Assembly (NCBI RefSeq): GCF_003952345.1
Contig: NZ_CP034433.1
Span: forward strand, 806,001-870,000
Direction: 5' to 3'
DNA from: Iodobacter ciconiae
Lineage (GTDB): Bacteria > Pseudomonadota > Gammaproteobacteria > Burkholderiales > Chitinibacteraceae
DNA: 64,000 bases
The number at the start of each line of letters is the position of its first letter. Positions within the stretch are counted from its first letter, which is position 1. Of the stretch, positions 63,986 to 64,000 are shown piece by piece. A program made the position numbers and the translations under genes. The notes beneath the pieces are model-generated. The model was not told the origin of the DNA, did no database searches, and saw only the letters and a list, made by a program, of their open reading frames with translations.

Positions 63986-64000
63986 TTACTTAACCAGCTC
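63986..64000 (-). CDS. Possible 3' end of a minus-strand gene
   Basis: Directly right of the terminator the minus strand reads E-L-V-K then TAA at the window edge. Only four codons are visible; the hairpin position supports a gene ending here. No product can be named. Confidence 0.3.
   Translation of the reverse strand, partial: ELVK

Overview
The window looks like chromosomal DNA of a motile, flagellated betaproteobacterium, most likely Neisseriales (Chromobacteriaceae, Iodobacter/Deefgea-like). This is inferred from gene content: a split pntA/pntA2/pntB transhydrogenase, FlgJ with a muramidase domain, DUF3579, DUF2788 and DUF3149 proteins, an argF-exporter-argG cluster and a moderate base composition. 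No 16S rRNA gene is present, so genus is not proven.

Layout. 1-6.1 kb: the end of etfA, a ferredoxin-NADP reductase, an NhaR-type LysR regulator, and a tightly packed terC-sbtA-sbtB-perM operon (metal/cation export, bicarbonate uptake with its PII-like partner, PerM-type permease). 6.2-10.8 kb: a Suv3-like RNA helicase, a retropepsin-like protease, an MGDG-synthase-like glycosyltransferase and a secreted Cys phosphatase. 10.9-12.1 kb: a frameshifted LysR gene and a divergent broken membrane ORF. 12.4-16.8 kb: a dicarboxylate/glutamate symporter and the transhydrogenase operon. 17.2-17.6 kb: a DUF2325 gene behind a strong Fur-box match. 17.8-24.5 kb: an orphan type VI secretion effector module (VgrG, DUF4123 adaptor, DUF3304 protein, Tle1-like lipase). 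24.6-35.9 kb: a complete flgBCDEFGHIJKL operon behind a sigma-54 promoter. 36-41.3 kb: radA, trxA, rho, rpmE type B and a GT39/83 glycosyltransferase. 41.3-47.8 kb: a small DUF3149 protein, yajQ, ppnP, a DUF2788 gene, argG, a LysE-family exporter, argF, a DUF3579 gene and a FabG-type reductase.

47.9-55.2 kb is the accessory part. It holds a decayed IS3-family element, a structured leader followed by a divergent methylthiotransferase-like radical SAM protein without an evident TRAM domain, and broken phage-type genes (DnaQ-like exonuclease, DNA methylase fragment). These are followed by an intact exported Ser-type sulfatase with its radical SAM maturase, and a broken tyrosine integrase facing the 3' end of tRNA-Leu(UAA). 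I read the section between the leader and the tRNA as the remains of an element integrated at the tRNA whose metabolic cargo was retained while phage genes decayed.

55.6-64 kb: a FIST sensor / hybrid histidine kinase / HD-GYP response-regulator operon, a tRNA cluster (three identical tRNA-Gly plus tRNA-Cys), nadA, and a fused NMN adenylyltransferase-Nudix gene. The best candidates for new biology are the 48.8-55.2 kb island (radical SAM protein plus sulfatase/maturase), the Fur-box-controlled DUF2325 gene, the terC-sbtAB-perM operon, and the FIST signalling operon with an 11-bp hairpin abutting its ribosome-binding site.
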